A DNA stretch of 64,000 nucleotides from Gimesia maris (GTDB taxonomy: Bacteria > Planctomycetota > Planctomycetia > Planctomycetales > Planctomycetaceae), in the NCBI RefSeq assembly GCF_008298035.1, contig NZ_CP042910.1, positions 6,634,001 through 6,698,000 on the forward strand, read 5' to 3'. The translations under genes were made by a program, and so were the position numbers. Positions 38,342 through 48,346 of this stretch are shown here, piece after piece (position 1 is the stretch's first letter; every line of letters starts with the position of its first letter). The notes under the pieces were generated by a model. The model had not been told where the DNA came from. It did no database searches and worked only from the letters and a program-made list of their open reading frames with translations.

Positions 38342-38688
38342 ACAGCAAAAAATCCCTCTGATTTTACATCCAGATAATTTTTGCAAATATTAACAAAAAA
38401 ACATACTAATAATTGTTTATATAACCAGACTCTCTATACTAAAGCGAAGTACTTTGAACCGTAGCGTCTCTCATTCTAATCTACTCTGTCTCAATGGCCC
38501 TCAAGACGCGACAGTAAAACGGGACACAGTCTAAACGAAGCATATTTATCTCTTTATATTTTTCTCTTAAGCGATGAGTTTTCTCTGATCCTCATCCCTT
38601 TAATTCTTATTAAAAATACATGTCACAAAACTAAAATTTAGAATTCTGCAGGCACAGAAACCCTTTTCTCTAGTAATGAAGGTGCACC
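38342..38688 (+). other. AT-rich gene-free stretch holding repeat copy B
   Basis: About 350 bases, clearly more AT-rich than the surroundings and without a gene. It contains copy B of the 72-base repeat and probably the promoter of the small membrane protein downstream. Confidence 0.5.
38438..38520 (+). repeat. 72-base diverged repeat with inverted-repeat core, copy B
   Basis: Second copy, 797 bases after copy A. Here GCGTCT (38464-38469) faces AGACGC (38503-38508), a perfect 6-bp pairing: the paired bases differ partly from copy A but pairing is kept. It lies about 170-250 bases upstream of the small membrane protein gene and just after the GNAT gene. Confidence 0.55.
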
Positions 38689-39027
38689 ATGTACTCGCAT
38701 GTTTGCCTGCTGCTGAATTGGCTGTTGTCCCGTCCGATCAGTCTCTGCATTGGTCTGTTTGCATTTCTGATTATGATTCTCTCTTTGATACATCAGGAAA
38801 CCTATATTGACGCTGAAGGAGTCCCCCTGAGGCCAATGAGCGAAAGAGTCAAACCAATGTCTCCTGAAATGCGAGAGTTACTTGATCTGGCAAGAAATAC
38901 CGGCTGGAAAAAAGACCCTGAGATCAGAGCCCGCGTCATGGAATTAAGCAAATCAATTGACGGAAAAAAGGAAATCCAGAATCGTTCGGAGTGTCATGTA
39001 AAAGCAGTTCCCCTGGCTGGCGAGTAA
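38689..39027 (+). CDS. Small membrane protein of unknown function
   Basis: 112 residues: an N-terminal hydrophobic segment (about 15-34, ISLCIGLFAFLIMILSL), then a soluble helical part with MSPEMRELLDLARNTGWKKD and a Lys/Glu-rich end. GAAGGTG stands upstream of the ATG at good spacing, which supports a real gene. No family recognised. The hydrophobic region looks like a single anchor with a cytoplasmic or periplasmic helical tail. Confidence 0.6.
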   Translation: MYSHVCLLLNWLLSRPISLCIGLFAFLIMILSLIHQETYIDAEGVPLRPMSERVKPMSPEMRELLDLARNTGWKKDPEIRARVMELSKSIDGKKEIQNRSECHVKAVPLAGE

Positions 39028-39036
39028 TACGGACGG

Positions 39037-39076
39037 AGTCTCATCCTGATACGGTTTCGAAATTGAGACTGTTTAT
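39037..39076 (+). terminator. Possible terminator of the small membrane protein gene
   Basis: AGTCTCA (39037-39043) and its complement TGAGACT (39064-39070) with a 20-base loop, followed by GTTTATTA. The stem is short, the loop is long and the T run weak. Confidence 0.35.
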
Positions 39077-39100
39077 TACAAAGTAACTGAGCCAGAATTA

Positions 39101-39559
39101 TCAATTGATAGTCTGCGTCCGATATGCCACTTTTTCTGCGATCACAAACCCATCCAGCCCACAGATTCCCCTCACCCTGTACGCTTTGAGGTCACGTTCT
39201 TTCAGAACATTTTCCAGTTCTGGAATTGTTTCATAAGAACGGAGTGGCCATCCATGTTTTTTTCGCTTGAGAAACAGCCACTCCCACTCATTCAGCAGAG
39301 TCTGGAAGGTATTGCATTCCACATCAAACAGAATACTGGGAGCCATGATGTCATTAAAATGATGCGCGAGCACCCCGAAAAATCGCAAATCAGTCTGTTC
39401 TTCCCGCTGATTCATTTCCTGATAGAGTGTCTTCAGAATAAGTGTCCCCTGCTCCAGATCAATCGATAGCGCCGTCACATAGTTGTCATGCACCGCAGGA
39501 ACTTCCATTCCCCGGGAGGGATCAATCTGACATTCCTGCCACTCTGAAAATTCATCCAT
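39101..39559 (-). CDS. Hypothetical protein, immunity-like pattern
   Basis: A 152-residue soluble protein without signal peptide. It shows AVHDNYVTALSIDLEQGTLI, RFFGVLAHHFNDI and a strand ILFDVE, a layout I associate with small uncharacterised proteins that often occur as lone immunity-like genes; I cannot name the family. AGGAG lies somewhat far (about 12 bases) upstream of the ATG. It ends opposite the small membrane protein gene and starts just after the FAD oxidoreductase gene on the same strand, 33 bases downstream of its stop, so the two may share a transcript. Confidence 0.6.
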   Translation of the reverse strand: MDEFSEWQECQIDPSRGMEVPAVHDNYVTALSIDLEQGTLILKTLYQEMNQREEQTDLRFFGVLAHHFNDIMAPSILFDVECNTFQTLLNEWEWLFLKRKKHGWPLRSYETIPELENVLKERDLKAYRVRGICGLDGFVIAEKVAYRTQTIN

Positions 39560-39592
39560 TTTCTGCTCTTTCTCCTGATGTTCCCAGCATGC

Positions 39593-41119
39593 TCACTGCT
39601 CACTTGAATTGAGTTTTTCCCCCAGCTTTTCCCCCACCAGCCGACCGCTGGTGATCGCCCAGGCGATGTGCAGCCCATGTCCCCACAGCACCTGGCCTCC
39701 CATGCCGTTACTGCCAATCGCATACAAACCGGGAATGGGTTGCCCACTTTCATTCAGCGCCTGCAATCCCGCATTGATCGCCACACCCCCTTCTGTGGTC
39801 GTAAAATACGCTTTCGCCGGTCCCAGCAATACCCAGCGTTTTCCCGTCAGAGGACATGCATCACCGGTCCGGCCAAACGAGTCTACATGCTCCCCGCTAA
39901 CGTAATGATTAAACTGTTGCACTGCTGCTTTCAAATTTGATGCATTTAATACCCGCTGTTCTGCGATGGCTTCCAGCGAATCTGCCGCCACACTCACATC
40001 CGGACGCAGTCTGAGATAATCGTCCACGTAAGCATACGCAATTTTCGGCGCGGTCGAAATAAAGTAAGGCCACTGGCTGTAATGTGCGGCGATCCGTTCG
40101 TCCAGTAAAATAAAAGTGGCTTTTCCCGGCTGCTCGGAAATCGCGATCTCGCGGGCAGGAGAATCGGTTTCATTACAGAAGCGGCAGCCATCTGCATTAA
40201 TCAATATCGCGCCATCATCGAACAGAGAATTCTCTGGATGCTGCCACGTTAACAGCAATCGTTTGATCCGCCAGTTGATCACCGCCTGCGGCAGCAGAGG
40301 CACCAGTTTCCCCAACAGTTTTGCGAGCAGGCCACTGGTTGGCAGCAACTGTTCGAAGGGATCTCCCGGGGGCGGCACAAACCGCAGTTCCGGACCGTAG
40401 GTGATCTCCATATTCAGCAGTTGCGCCCCCACCTGTTCTGCCAGCAGATGCCCGTCGCCGCACGCTTTGGGGTTCACCCCCTCAATCGTTTTAAACCGAT
40501 CCCCTTTGAATCGTCCGATCATCTCCGGTGCACTGGAATAATCTCCGGCCGCCAGTACCACCCCCCGTTTCGCAGTGATCGCCTTTTGAGTCCCCTCGAT
40601 TTCCGCGACGACTCCCGTAATCCGTGTTCCATCAGATACCAGTTCTACCACCGGCGCACTGCAGACTATCGTTCCCTTCAATCGGATGATCCTCGCCTGA
40701 AAGGCAGCGATGTATGCTTTCGCGTTTGGCACAATATTATGCATACGAGGCACCCGGTTCGGCGGTTCCGGATTAGGACCATGAAAATACAGGCCCATGC
40801 CTCGCAGCCATTCCAGCGTCACTGCAGTCTCCCCCAGAAAAAACCGCCGCAGTTCACTGTTGTTCTGCGCTTCAACTTCCGCAGCCGCGAACTGTCCCGC
40901 GTCTGTCTCATGGTCGTCCGCGTTATCAATCACACCCGCGTCACGCTGCAGACTCGTTCCATTCGCAGTAAAAGAACCGATGGCCATTCCCGTGGTGCCT
41001 CCCAGTTGAGGCTGCTTCTCCAGCACGAGCACGCTCGCCCCCTGCTCCAGCGCCCGCACGGCCGCCGCCAGACCACTACCTCCACCACCAACGATAATTA
41101 CATCATATTCTGTTAACAT
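39593..41119 (-). CDS. FAD-dependent oxidoreductase (fumarate reductase / ketosteroid-dehydrogenase-like)
   Basis: A 508-residue flavoprotein. N-terminal dinucleotide fold YDVIIVGGGGSGLAAAVRAL with GGTTGMAIGSF after it; a central capping domain; and a C-terminal GVAINAGLQALNESGQPIPGLYAIGSNGMGGQ that completes the FAD site, as in the FAD_binding_2 family (succinate/fumarate reductase flavoproteins, 3-ketosteroid dehydrogenases). No signal peptide is evident. An in-frame GTG at 41128 precedes the chosen ATG. The substrate is unknown. Confidence 0.85.
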   Translation of the reverse strand: MLTEYDVIIVGGGGSGLAAAVRALEQGASVLVLEKQPQLGGTTGMAIGSFTANGTSLQRDAGVIDNADDHETDAGQFAAAEVEAQNNSELRRFFLGETAVTLEWLRGMGLYFHGPNPEPPNRVPRMHNIVPNAKAYIAAFQARIIRLKGTIVCSAPVVELVSDGTRITGVVAEIEGTQKAITAKRGVVLAAGDYSSAPEMIGRFKGDRFKTIEGVNPKACGDGHLLAEQVGAQLLNMEITYGPELRFVPPPGDPFEQLLPTSGLLAKLLGKLVPLLPQAVINWRIKRLLLTWQHPENSLFDDGAILINADGCRFCNETDSPAREIAISEQPGKATFILLDERIAAHYSQWPYFISTAPKIAYAYVDDYLRLRPDVSVAADSLEAIAEQRVLNASNLKAAVQQFNHYVSGEHVDSFGRTGDACPLTGKRWVLLGPAKAYFTTTEGGVAINAGLQALNESGQPIPGLYAIGSNGMGGQVLWGHGLHIAWAITSGRLVGEKLGEKLNSSEQ

Positions 41120-41289
41120 GCTGTTCACTCTCTGTCAGTTCACATTTTTAATTTCGGAACATTCTCCAATCGTATCAGTACAGCACGTCACATCAATCAG
41201 GTAAACCGTAGCGATTATCGTTTTGTCAGGCCCTGCTCACAAAAGTCTGGCGTTTGTCTCTCCCACACGCCGAAAGAAACTTAAGGTTG

Positions 41290-41318
41290 TTGACTTAAAC
41301 ACATCAACCAAGTATGAT
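41290..41318 (+). promoter_or_regulatory. Strong sigma-70-type promoter for the PSD1/DUF1501/sulfatase run
   Basis: TTGACT, exactly 17 bases, then TATGAT: 5 of 6 matches in each box. It ends about 70 bases before the ATG of the DUF1549/DUF1553 gene. Confidence 0.6.
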
Positions 41319-41386
41319 CTATCCTTGTTCACTACATCTTACCTGAACGCGTACGACTACTCCTGCCTGCATAGAATTCGTCGGCC

Positions 41387-43780
41387 ATGCGTAAGCTCAC
41401 CACCCTGATTTCTGCTGTCTGCTGTTTTCTCGCGATCTCGTTCTATCCGGTTCATCCTGCTTTCGCTGCCAGCAAATCATCTAAAAAGCCGGTTCACGCG
41501 AAGATGAATCCCGCACAACGGGCTTTTTTCGAAAACAGGATCCGCCCCGTACTCGTCAAGAAATGCTACTCGTGTCATTCCGCCAAATCAGAAGAACTGG
41601 GTGGCAAACTGCGAATGGATACCCGCGATGGCATGCGTGAGGGTGGCGAATCAGGACCGGCGTTTGTCGAAGGTCGTCCTGATGAAAGCCTGTTGATCCA
41701 GGCACTCCGTTACGACGGGCTGGAGATGCCTCCCAATGAACCACTGCCCGAAGCAGTGATCACCGACTTCGTCAAATGGGTGGAGATGGGTGTCCCCGAT
41801 CCCCGCAGCGATCTCCCTCTCATCGCAAAAAAACCGAATACGGTCTCCGCCTCTGCCGACCCCGCACTCTGGTCGTTTCAACCGATCACAAACCCTGAAC
41901 TCCCTGCCGTTCAGAATCAGCACTGGGGTGTTGACCCGCTCGATCAGTTTGTTCTCGCCCGCATCGAAGCCGTCGGCCTGAAGCCCACTTATGATGCTGC
42001 TCCCAGGCAACTGGTAAGACGATTATATTATGACCTGACCGGTCTCCCCCCCACGCTGGAACAGGTCGAGACTTTTCTGGACGACTATCAGCGTCGACAA
42101 CAGGCCGCTGTAAAAACACTGGTCGATGAGCTGCTGGCCTCTCCTCATTTTGGGGAACGCTGGGGGCGACACTGGCTCGACGTAGCCCGCTATGGTGAAT
42201 CGAACGGAAATGACGGCCTCAGTCGCAACCCGACTTTCCCCCATGCCTGGCGGTACCGCGACTACGTCATTCAGGCATTCAACAATGATCTCCCCTACGA
42301 TCGTTTCCTCACCGAACAGATATCGGGTGACCTGCTTCCAGCGGAAACGCCCGCAGAACGCGACCGTCTGCTGATCGCTACTGGCTTTCTGGCCCTCGGT
42401 TCCAAACCCGCCAAAGCCATGAATGTCAACTTCGACATGGACGTGGTCAACGATCAGATCGATGTTGTCAGCACAGGCGTGATGGCGCTCAGTGTCGCCT
42501 GTGCCCGCTGTCACGATCACAAACACGACCCCATTCCCACCAGCGACTATTATGCTATGGCGGGGATCTTCCTCAGTACCGAAACCATGTGGGGCGCTGC
42601 CGGCCATCAGCCTTTAACCGCGCCGGAAACCCCTTTGCATGTTCTGAAAGCGAAACACCACTATGTCGCGCCACCGGACAGCGGTGCCAGGCCAGTCTTG
42701 AACAAACGTGTTCAAGCAAGAAAAAAGAAACCCAAATACGTCTATCCCGCCGGAACACCGCTGGCGATGGGCGTGCGTGAAAAGAAAAAACCGACGGATT
42801 GTAAAATCAATATCAAAGGGGAATCCAAAAAGCTCGGTCCCAGTGTACCTCGAGGCTTCCTGACTGCCTGTAACATGACGTCATCACCAAAAATTGATGC
42901 CTCACAAAGTGGTCGCCTGCAACTGGCAGAATGGCTCACCTCTGACGATCATCCTCAGACCTCCCGCGTGATGGTGAACCGCATCTGGCTGCATCTGTTC
43001 GGTCAGGCGCTCGTTCGCACTCCCGATGATTTTGGCGTCTACGGCGAACGCCCCACACATCCCGAACTGCTCGATCACCTGGCGACACGCTTCCGCAGTG
43101 AAGGCTGGTCGATCAAACAACTGATTCGCAGCATTGTCCTCAGCCGCACTTATCAACAGAGCAGCTTCTGTGAAGCCGACGTGCGGGATGCCGACCCGGA
43201 AAACAAGCTTCTCTGTCGCCATAATCGACGTCGCCTCGATGCGGAATCCCTCCGGGACAGTATTCTCGCAACCAGCGGTCAACTCAATCCGGACCCCGGC
43301 CTGGGCTCTTCCATTGCGAATGTCGACGAACTTGTCAATACGGCGGGCAACCTGCATTTGCCTTCAAACCATCGCAGTATTTATCTCTGTATGTTACGTC
43401 ATTCCGAACCGGCACAGCTGGCTGCCTTTGATCTGCCCGATTCCACAAAACCCGTCGGACAGCGCAATGAAACCACGCTGCCTACCCAAAGTCTGTTTCT
43501 GCTCAACAGCGATTTTCTGATTGAACAGTCGCAGGCCTTTGCCCGAGACGTCCTGACCGATCCGAAATTGAAAGAAACAGAACGTATCAATCTGGTCTAT
43601 CAGCGGACGTTTAAGCGCCTCCCCGAATCTTTTGAACTTCAACGAACGTTGACCCTCCTGCAGGATCTCGATCGAAGTCTGAATACAGAAGTATCACAAA
43701 CAGAACAACGGCGTCTTATCGTCTGGTCTACACTCTGCCAGGCATTATTGACCACCAGCGAATTTCGCTATGTCGACTGA
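41387..43780 (+). CDS. PSD1 cytochrome c / DUF1549 / DUF1553 protein, short form
   Basis: A 797-residue exported protein (signal about 1-28). PSD1 heme motif Cys60-Y-S-Cys63-His64 with [20 protein letters not shown]1549 with [33 protein letters not shown] and [17 protein letters not shown]1553 with [29 protein letters not shown] and [19 protein letters not shown]. It lacks the ~350-residue middle region of the long form at 19862-23245. It is followed 48 bases later by a DUF1501 gene, repeating the pairing seen there. The biochemical role is unproven. Confidence 0.9.
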   Translation: MRKLTTLISAVCCFLAISFYPVHPAFAASKSSKKPVHAKMNPAQRAFFENRIRPVLVKKCYSCHSAKSEELGGKLRMDTRDGMREGGESGPAFVEGRPDESLLIQALRYDGLEMPPNEPLPEAVITDFVKWVEMGVPDPRSDLPLIAKKPNTVSASADPALWSFQPITNPELPAVQNQHWGVDPLDQFVLARIEAVGLKPTYDAAPRQLVRRLYYDLTGLPPTLEQVETFLDDYQRRQQAAVKTLVDELLASPHFGERWGRHWLDVARYGESNGNDGLSRNPTFPHAWRYRDYVIQAFNNDLPYDRFLTEQISGDLLPAETPAERDRLLIATGFLALGSKPAKAMNVNFDMDVVNDQIDVVSTGVMALSVACARCHDHKHDPIPTSDYYAMAGIFLSTETMWGAAGHQPLTAPETPLHVLKAKHHYVAPPDSGARPVLNKRVQARKKKPKYVYPAGTPLAMGVREKKKPTDCKINIKGESKKLGPSVPRGFLTACNMTSSPKIDASQSGRLQLAEWLTSDDHPQTSRVMVNRIWLHLFGQALVRTPDDFGVYGERPTHPELLDHLATRFRSEGWSIKQLIRSIVLSRTYQQSSFCEADVRDADPENKLLCRHNRRRLDAESLRDSILATSGQLNPDPGLGSSIANVDELVNTAGNLHLPSNHRSIYLCMLRHSEPAQLAAFDLPDSTKPVGQRNETTLPTQSLFLLNSDFLIEQSQAFARDVLTDPKLKETERINLVYQRTFKRLPESFELQRTLTLLQDLDRSLNTEVSQTEQRRLIVWSTLCQALLTTSEFRYVD

Positions 43781-43828
43781 CACTGAAAACACAATAAAAA
43801 TCACAATCACAGTCAGAGGAACGACCTC

Positions 43829-45187
43829 ATGCTCGAAATATCACGACGCGAAATGTTACGATCGGCTTCCTGCGGTTTCGGTTACCTCGCACTGTCTGCC
43901 CTTTGTGGTCAGAAAACGAGCGCCAGCGATTCCGCAGTCCCGGCCAGCCTGACAGCCCGCGCACCGCAACTTCGCGCGCGGGCGAAACGTGTGATCTTCC
44001 TTTGTATGAGTGGCGGCCCCGCGCAACTGGATACATTCGATTATAAACCGCAGACCGGCAAGAAAAAACATCCCGGCTCGGTCTTCAATTTTGCACAGCA
44101 TGGCGAAAGCGGACTCTGGATATCTGAACTGCTCCCCGAAACCGCGAAACACGCCGACAAACTCTGTGTCCTCAACGGCATGCACGCCGACATCACCAAT
44201 CACGCACAATCATTTCTACAACTGCACACCGGCGACCGCTTGCGTCCGCGTCCCAGTCTGGGATCCTGGATTCTGTATGGCCTGGGAACCGAAAACCAAA
44301 ATGTACCCGGCTTCATCAGCCTGTACCCGAAAAAGCCATCCGTCTACTCCAGTGCGTTTCTGCCTCCCGTTTACGAAGGCACACCGATCGGACTCAATAC
44401 AACCAACATGTCCACCGCCACCATTGGCAACATTCAGAGCAATCACCTGCCCACGCCTGTCAAACGCCGACAGCTCGATTTCGTGCAGGCCATGAACCGC
44501 GAACATGCGACCCTGCGGCCCGATGATACCCGCCTTGACGCCGTGATCCAGTCGATGGAACTCGGCTTCCGTATGCAGATGGCGGCTCCCGAACTGCTGG
44601 ATCTGAGCCAGGAAACGAAATCGACGCTCGAACGCTATCGCGTCGGACAGGGCAAAACTGCAGGAACCTGTAGAGACTCCGACTTCGGTCGTCAGTGTCT
44701 GCTGGCGCGTCGCTTTGCCGAAGCAGGCGTACGTTTCATTGAAGTCAATCATGGCAGCTGGGATCAGCACAAAAACCATCGTGCCGACCTGACCGCGAAC
44801 TGTGAATCAACGGATGCTCCCATCGCCGCCCTGCTGGAAGACCTGGAACAACGGGGCCTGCTGGAAGAAACCCTGGTTGTCTGGGGTGGCGAATTCGGTC
44901 GCCCGGGTCTTGTTCCCGAAACGAAAAAAAATGAGACCGGTCACAATGCCCGTGGCTTCACCTTCTGGATGGCCGGCGGAGGTATCAAACGCGGACTGGC
45001 CTATGGAAAAACCGATCCCACAGGTGCCCGGGCCATTGAAGGTAAAGTCCATTTCCGCGATCTGCATGCTACCATCCTGCATCAATTGGGACTGCAACAC
45101 GATCGATTGACTTTCCACCAGGGAAACCGTGAATTCCGCCTGACCGGCACTGAAGGCGGCAACGTCGTGCACGACATCATTGCCTGA
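43829..45187 (+). CDS. DUF1501 protein, Tat-exported, partner of PSD1 protein
   Basis: A 452-residue DUF1501 member. Tat-type signal [20 protein letters not shown] at the N-terminus; [20 protein letters not shown] early; [14 protein letters not shown] and [11 protein letters not shown] late, corresponding to the sulfatase-like metal-site regions of the family. AGAGGAACG precedes the ATG. It sits between the short PSD1 protein and a sulfatase on one strand with short gaps, so it is probably co-transcribed from the promoter at 41290. Confidence 0.9.
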   Translation: MLEISRREMLRSASCGFGYLALSALCGQKTSASDSAVPASLTARAPQLRARAKRVIFLCMSGGPAQLDTFDYKPQTGKKKHPGSVFNFAQHGESGLWISELLPETAKHADKLCVLNGMHADITNHAQSFLQLHTGDRLRPRPSLGSWILYGLGTENQNVPGFISLYPKKPSVYSSAFLPPVYEGTPIGLNTTNMSTATIGNIQSNHLPTPVKRRQLDFVQAMNREHATLRPDDTRLDAVIQSMELGFRMQMAAPELLDLSQETKSTLERYRVGQGKTAGTCRDSDFGRQCLLARRFAEAGVRFIEVNHGSWDQHKNHRADLTANCESTDAPIAALLEDLEQRGLLEETLVVWGGEFGRPGLVPETKKNETGHNARGFTFWMAGGGIKRGLAYGKTDPTGARAIEGKVHFRDLHATILHQLGLQHDRLTFHQGNREFRLTGTEGGNVVHDIIA

Positions 45188-45273
45188 CAGTCGCTTTTCA
45201 TGCACAATAGTGAGTGACCGCAACGAATCGCTTTCGTCCCCTGGTTGATTTCACTCACTCTGGCAGGAATCCG

Positions 45274-46656
45274 ATGTTAAATACGCCCCGTCGCTCAATC
45301 CTGATGTTTTTATCTCTGTTCGCATTCTGCTCTCAATTGCAGGCAGCGGAACGGCCCAACATTCTGATTATTTTCACTGATGATCAGGGCATCAATGATG
45401 TCGGCTGTTATGGCAGTGAAATCCCGACTCCCCACATTGATCAACTGGCGAAAGAGGGCCTGCTGTTTCGCCAGTACTATTCCGCATCGGCAATCTGCAC
45501 TCCCTCCCGCTTTGGCATCCTCACGGGTCGCAACCCGACACGCTCGCAGGATCAGCTGCTGGGCGCGTTAATGTTTATGAGTGATATCGATCAGAATCGC
45601 GGCATTCAACCCGGCGAAACGACCATCGCTGACGTCCTGCAACAGAACGGTTATCAGACCGCCCTGCTCGGCAAATGGCATCTGGGCCATGGTACCGAAT
45701 CATTCCTCCCCACTGCGCATGGCTTTGATCTGTTTCGCGGACATACCGGAGGCTGCATCGATTACTTCACCATGACGTATGGCAACATCCCCGACTGGTA
45801 TCACAACCAGCGTCATGTCTCAGAGAATGGTTACGCAACCGATCTCATTACCGAAGAAGCAGAACACTTCCTGAAAGATCAGCAGACAACAGACAAACCA
45901 TTCTTTCTGTTCCTGTCCTACAATGCGCCCCATTTCGGTAAAGGCTGGTCTCCCGGCGATCAGAGTCCGGTCAATATCATGCAGGCTCGCGGCGATGATT
46001 TAAAACGGGTCGGAACCATCAAAGATAAAGTCCGCCGCGAATTCGCCGCCATGACGGTTTCCCTCGATGATGGCATTGGTCGCGTCATGTCTTCGCTGAA
46101 AAATAACGGGCTGGACCAGAATACGCTGGTCATCTTCATGACAGACCACGGCGGCGACTATGTTTACGGCGGCAACAATCAACCCTTTCGAGGCGCCAAA
46201 GCGACCCTGTTCGAAGGCGGCATTCGCGTCCCCTGCATCATCCGCTGGCCGGGTAAGATCAAAGCAGGTACGGAAACGAACGAGGTCGCCTGGGCGCTCG
46301 ATCTGTTCCCGACCATTTGTCATTTCGCCAATGTCGATACAGACGGATTGACTCTGGATGGAAAAGACATCTCCGGTCTGTTAACCCGCCAGACGCCAGT
46401 GGGAACCAGAGAACTCTACTGGCAACTCGGTCCCCACGCCGAACTGAAACGAGGTCGCTGGTCTGCATTAAGGCAAGGCGACTGGAAGTACATTCAGGAT
46501 GCTGGCGGAGAAGAGTTTCTGTTCGATCTCAAAGCCGACCCTTATGAGAAACAGAATCTGACTCAGTCTCAGTCAACGAAGCTGACAGAACTTCAGGAAC
46601 GCCGCGATACACTGGTAAAAACACTGACGCCTCAGGTTAAATCAATCGCCCCATAA
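45274..46656 (+). CDS. Exported arylsulfatase-type sulfatase
   Basis: Hydrolyses sulfate esters outside the cytoplasm. The 460-residue protein has a signal peptide (about 1-24, RRSILMFLSLFAFCSQLQA), metal-binding FTDDQGINDVGCYG, the signature CTPSR at 75-79 with Cys75 as the formylglycine precursor, the substrate-site GKWHLGHG, and MTDHGGDYVYGGNNQPFRGAK. The frame opens at a GTG at 45214, but AGGAA before the ATG at 45274 and the signal peptide set the start. Third gene of the PSD1-DUF1501 run, which links that pair with desulfation here. Confidence 0.93.
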   Translation: MLNTPRRSILMFLSLFAFCSQLQAAERPNILIIFTDDQGINDVGCYGSEIPTPHIDQLAKEGLLFRQYYSASAICTPSRFGILTGRNPTRSQDQLLGALMFMSDIDQNRGIQPGETTIADVLQQNGYQTALLGKWHLGHGTESFLPTAHGFDLFRGHTGGCIDYFTMTYGNIPDWYHNQRHVSENGYATDLITEEAEHFLKDQQTTDKPFFLFLSYNAPHFGKGWSPGDQSPVNIMQARGDDLKRVGTIKDKVRREFAAMTVSLDDGIGRVMSSLKNNGLDQNTLVIFMTDHGGDYVYGGNNQPFRGAKATLFEGGIRVPCIIRWPGKIKAGTETNEVAWALDLFPTICHFANVDTDGLTLDGKDISGLLTRQTPVGTRELYWQLGPHAELKRGRWSALRQGDWKYIQDAGGEEFLFDLKADPYEKQNLTQSQSTKLTELQERRDTLVKTLTPQVKSIAP

Positions 46657-46691
46657 ACTCTTTTATAATTTTGCAGCAAAGACGATCCTAC

Positions 46692-47312
46692 ATGTCACAG
46701 CACGTTAAAAAAAGTTTCGGCTTCCTGAAAACCACCGCGATCGGGGGGCTGATTTTTCTATTGCCATTAATCGTGATCGGAGCGCTCGTCGGACAAATCG
46801 TGCCCATCGTGCTTTCCATCGCCACGTTCCTCTCCGATTACATTCCCGTCAAAACTCCTGCGGGCATCGCCATGCTGATTGGCCTCGCACTGGGCATCGT
46901 ACTCCTGCTGTGCTTTGCCGCTGGCCTGGTAGCACGCTGGTCCATCGGGCGAAGTCTGTCACGATTGATCGAGAAGAATCTGATCCTGCTATTCCCCCGC
47001 TACGCTATCTACCGGGAACAGCTGAAAGGCAGTATCGGCGGCGATCATAATAAGCCGGAAATGCTGCCAGTCCTGGTGCGCCTGGATGACATGACCCGCA
47101 TCGCCTTCGAAGCCGAACGCACCGACGAAAAACTCGTCTCCGTCTACATGCCCGGCTCCCCCGATCCCTGGTCCGGCTGGGTCGTCTTTATGACCCCTGA
47201 TCGCGTCGAACGACTGGATATCCCGTTCTCCGAGGCGCTCGGAATCTGCGAACGCATGGGGCGTGAATCACTGTATCTGCTCGAACCCTCACCGGTTCTT
47301 AAACAAAAATAA
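46692..47312 (+). CDS. DUF502-family membrane protein
   Basis: A 206-residue inner-membrane protein. Two hydrophobic segments (about 15-38 and 54-82, TTAIGGLIFLLPLIVIGALV and GIAMLIGLALGIVLLLCFAA), then a soluble domain with YMPGSPDPWSGWVVFMTPD. The PxSPxPxSG pattern is the hallmark of DUF502, a widespread family of unknown role. The frame opens at a TTG at 46671; I prefer the ATG at 46692. It lies 35 bases after the sulfatase stop and could be in the same transcript. Confidence 0.8.
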   Translation: MSQHVKKSFGFLKTTAIGGLIFLLPLIVIGALVGQIVPIVLSIATFLSDYIPVKTPAGIAMLIGLALGIVLLLCFAAGLVARWSIGRSLSRLIEKNLILLFPRYAIYREQLKGSIGGDHNKPEMLPVLVRLDDMTRIAFEAERTDEKLVSVYMPGSPDPWSGWVVFMTPDRVERLDIPFSEALGICERMGRESLYLLEPSPVLKQK

Positions 47313-47414
47313 AGCATGTTTCGGTTTCGCACAGCCGTCGCGTCGTTTACGATAATACTGAGACATTGCCGCATTAATCCTGCCCGAAACGATCCAACAC
47401 AGGGAACTCCTGCC

Positions 47415-48320
47415 ATGCCCGTTCATCTGCCTGCACAAAATCGTCGTCAGTTCCTTTTCACGCTGGGTGCCGGCTTCGTCACCTGTTCTACCGGTCTACT
47501 GGCAGCAGAACAGAAAACACAGCAGTCCGACATTGTTTATCTCTTAAATGATACGCACATCGGCGAAAAGCATCCCCCAAAGTCTCCCATCCCCACGCAT
47601 CTCCGGGAGATCGTCACTGAACTGGTGGAATTGCCGCAAAAACCTGCCTGCGTCCTGATCAACGGCGATCTTGCACTCCGTGATGGGCAACCCGGCGATT
47701 ATCGACACTTTGCCAGTCTGATTCAGCCACTGCAGGAAGCGAAAATTGATACACATCTCACACTGGGAAATCACGACGAACGCGATGTCTTTTATGAAGT
47801 GATGCAGGAACAGAGACCCTCTGCCCCTCCTGTCAAATCACGACATATCTCCGTCGTGCAGACGAAGTTTGCTAACTTCTTCCTGCTCGATTCGCTTCAC
47901 AAAACGATGGTCACTCAGGGGACGCTTGGGAAAGAACAGCGTTCCTGGCTGGCCAATGCACTTGATGCACACGCCGACAAACCGGCGATCATTGTCACCC
48001 ACCACAACCCGCGACTGGGGGGAGACCCCGTCCACTTTCCCGGCGGACTGACCGATTCGGAAGAGCTCTGGGAATTACTGGTTTCGCGGCCGCAGGTCAA
48101 AGCCTATATCCACGGTCACATTCATGATCGCGGTAACGCCCAGCATAAAGGGATCCACATTCTCAACACACCCGCTACTTCCTATGTGGCCAACCCTGAT
48201 CATTCCACAACAGGCTGGACTATAGCACAGCTCACACCAACCGGCGTCACACTGACAACGCGTACCAATATCGAAGACCATGCCTGGAACCGACAGACAA
48301 AAACACTCACCTGGCGCTGA
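47415..48320 (+). CDS. Tat-exported calcineurin-like metallophosphoesterase
   Basis: A 301-residue phosphoesterase. Tat-type signal NRRQFLFTLGAGFVTCSTGL; metal-site motifs in order: DTHIGEKH, NGDLALRDG, GNHDER, THHNP and GHIHDRG, the complete calcineurin-like set. An upstream ATG at 47316 would put the Tat motif 40 residues in, so I start at 47415. The substrate is unknown. It is the last gene of the plus-strand run, with the Trx/PDZ gene convergent 26 bases away. Confidence 0.9.
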   Translation: MPVHLPAQNRRQFLFTLGAGFVTCSTGLLAAEQKTQQSDIVYLLNDTHIGEKHPPKSPIPTHLREIVTELVELPQKPACVLINGDLALRDGQPGDYRHFASLIQPLQEAKIDTHLTLGNHDERDVFYEVMQEQRPSAPPVKSRHISVVQTKFANFFLLDSLHKTMVTQGTLGKEQRSWLANALDAHADKPAIIVTHHNPRLGGDPVHFPGGLTDSEELWELLVSRPQVKAYIHGHIHDRGNAQHKGIHILNTPATSYVANPDHSTTGWTIAQLTPTGVTLTTRTNIEDHAWNRQTKTLTWR

Positions 48321-48346
48321 ACCGCCAGGCGAATCATATTCTGAAG

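Noticed and set aside
37641..38520. The 72-base repeats as integron attC sites
   Set aside because: They have paired arms but lack the GTTRRRY/RYYYAAC core sequences, and no integron integrase is visible.
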